Made by a program: the position numbers and the translations under genes
Part shown: in pieces, positions 63,786 through 64,000 of the stretch
How the letters are laid out: each line of letters starts with the position of its first letter
How positions within the stretch are numbered: the stretch's first letter is position 1
Notes under the pieces: generated by a model
The model's input: the letters and a program-made list of their open reading frames with translations, nothing else
Databases searched by the model: none
Told to the model about the DNA's origin: nothing
Assembly (NCBI RefSeq): GCF_000826185.2
Contig: NZ_LN648875.1
Span: 1,439,853-1,503,852 of the forward strand
DNA from: Microbacterium gorillae
GTDB taxonomy: Bacteria > Actinomycetota > Actinomycetes > Actinomycetales > Microbacteriaceae
DNA length: 64,000 nt
Direction of reading: 5' to 3'

Positions 63786-64000
63786 CCGAGCTGATGACCT
63801 TCGGCAAGGCCCTGAACGCCGGGCTGCGTCGCGCGATGGCGGAGGACGACCACGTCCTCCTGATGGGCGAGGACATCGGACCGCTCGGCGGTGTCTTCCG
63901 CATCACCGAGGGGCTGCAGGACGAGTTCGGTGAGAGCCGGGTGCTGGATACCCCGCTGGCCGAGTCGGGCATCGTCGGCACCGCGATAGGTCTGGCGATG
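63782..64000 (+). CDS. 2-oxoacid dehydrogenase E1 subunit beta, partial
   Basis: The first 73 codons are present and the gene runs off the right end. The N-terminus [20 protein letters not shown], then [17 protein letters not shown] and [18 protein letters not shown], is typical of E1 beta and carries the ThDP-binding Glu. It forms the heterotetramer with the alpha subunit upstream, and its start overlaps that gene. Confidence 0.9.
   Translation, partial: MTELMTFGKALNAGLRRAMAEDDHVLLMGEDIGPLGGVFRITEGLQDEFGESRVLDTPLAESGIVGTAIGLAM

Overview
The window is high-GC DNA with actinobacterial gene content. The whole-window picture (FMN-riboswitch-controlled PnuC-type vitamin transporter, many probable leaderless genes with a TANNNT box 6-7 nt before the start, dnaB, purB and pdhA neighbourhoods) fits a member of the Microbacteriaceae, probably Microbacterium. 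The genus is an inference. The left end carries an Illumina Nextera adapter (19-46), so it is probably a contig end.

Layout. 1-2030: contig end, an origin-like intergenic region with several DnaA-box-like sites, then dnaB. 2384-13159: an accessory island holding a decayed vsr gene, a 663-aa protein of unknown function, a C5-cytosine DNA methyltransferase, a complete RpoD-like sigma factor, a DISARM-type DrmA helicase, a DrmB (DUF1998) protein and an SRA(YDG)-HNH nuclease. I read this as an unusual DISARM-like anti-phage system: it has the drmA-drmB core and a cytosine methyltransferase, an SRA-HNH nuclease where DISARM normally has the PLD protein DrmC, and an embedded sigma factor. The methyltransferase gene contains a 210-bp degenerate tandem duplication that looks like an assembly or sequencing artefact.

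13353-22311: a sugar-utilisation cluster (secreted GH30 glycosidase, LacI regulator, GH42 beta-galactosidase, lipoprotein binding protein and two permeases) with matching LacI-type palindromes before the GH30 and GH42 genes. 22337-25583: an envelope-response module (D-Ala-D-Ala carboxypeptidase, response regulator, histidine kinase, VanZ-like protein) with identically placed direct-repeat operators before the first two genes. 25844-27396: a DGPF/YCII protein with an ECF42-type sigma factor.

27437-39670: accessory metabolism and regulators (two alpha/beta hydrolases with a MarR repressor, an isochorismatase-like hydrolase with a GlxA-type regulator, HxlR plus MFS, a D-2-hydroxyacid dehydrogenase, MATE, LysR plus EamA, thioesterase), with several gene remnants between them. 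39677-58571: mostly housekeeping and conserved genes (DUF4349 lipoprotein, FMN reductase, SDRs, Cys/Met PLP enzyme, Fur-family regulator, acyl-CoA synthetase, phosphatases, TetR-regulated genes, 6-phosphogluconate dehydrogenase, PnuC-type transporter with FMN riboswitch, purB).

58684-64000: a small helical protein coupled to a serine-hydrolase protein, a holin-like membrane protein, a hydrolase, an HisC-type aminotransferase and the start of a 2-oxoacid dehydrogenase E1 alpha/beta operon that runs off the right edge. No tRNA, rRNA, CRISPR array or intact insertion sequence was seen.
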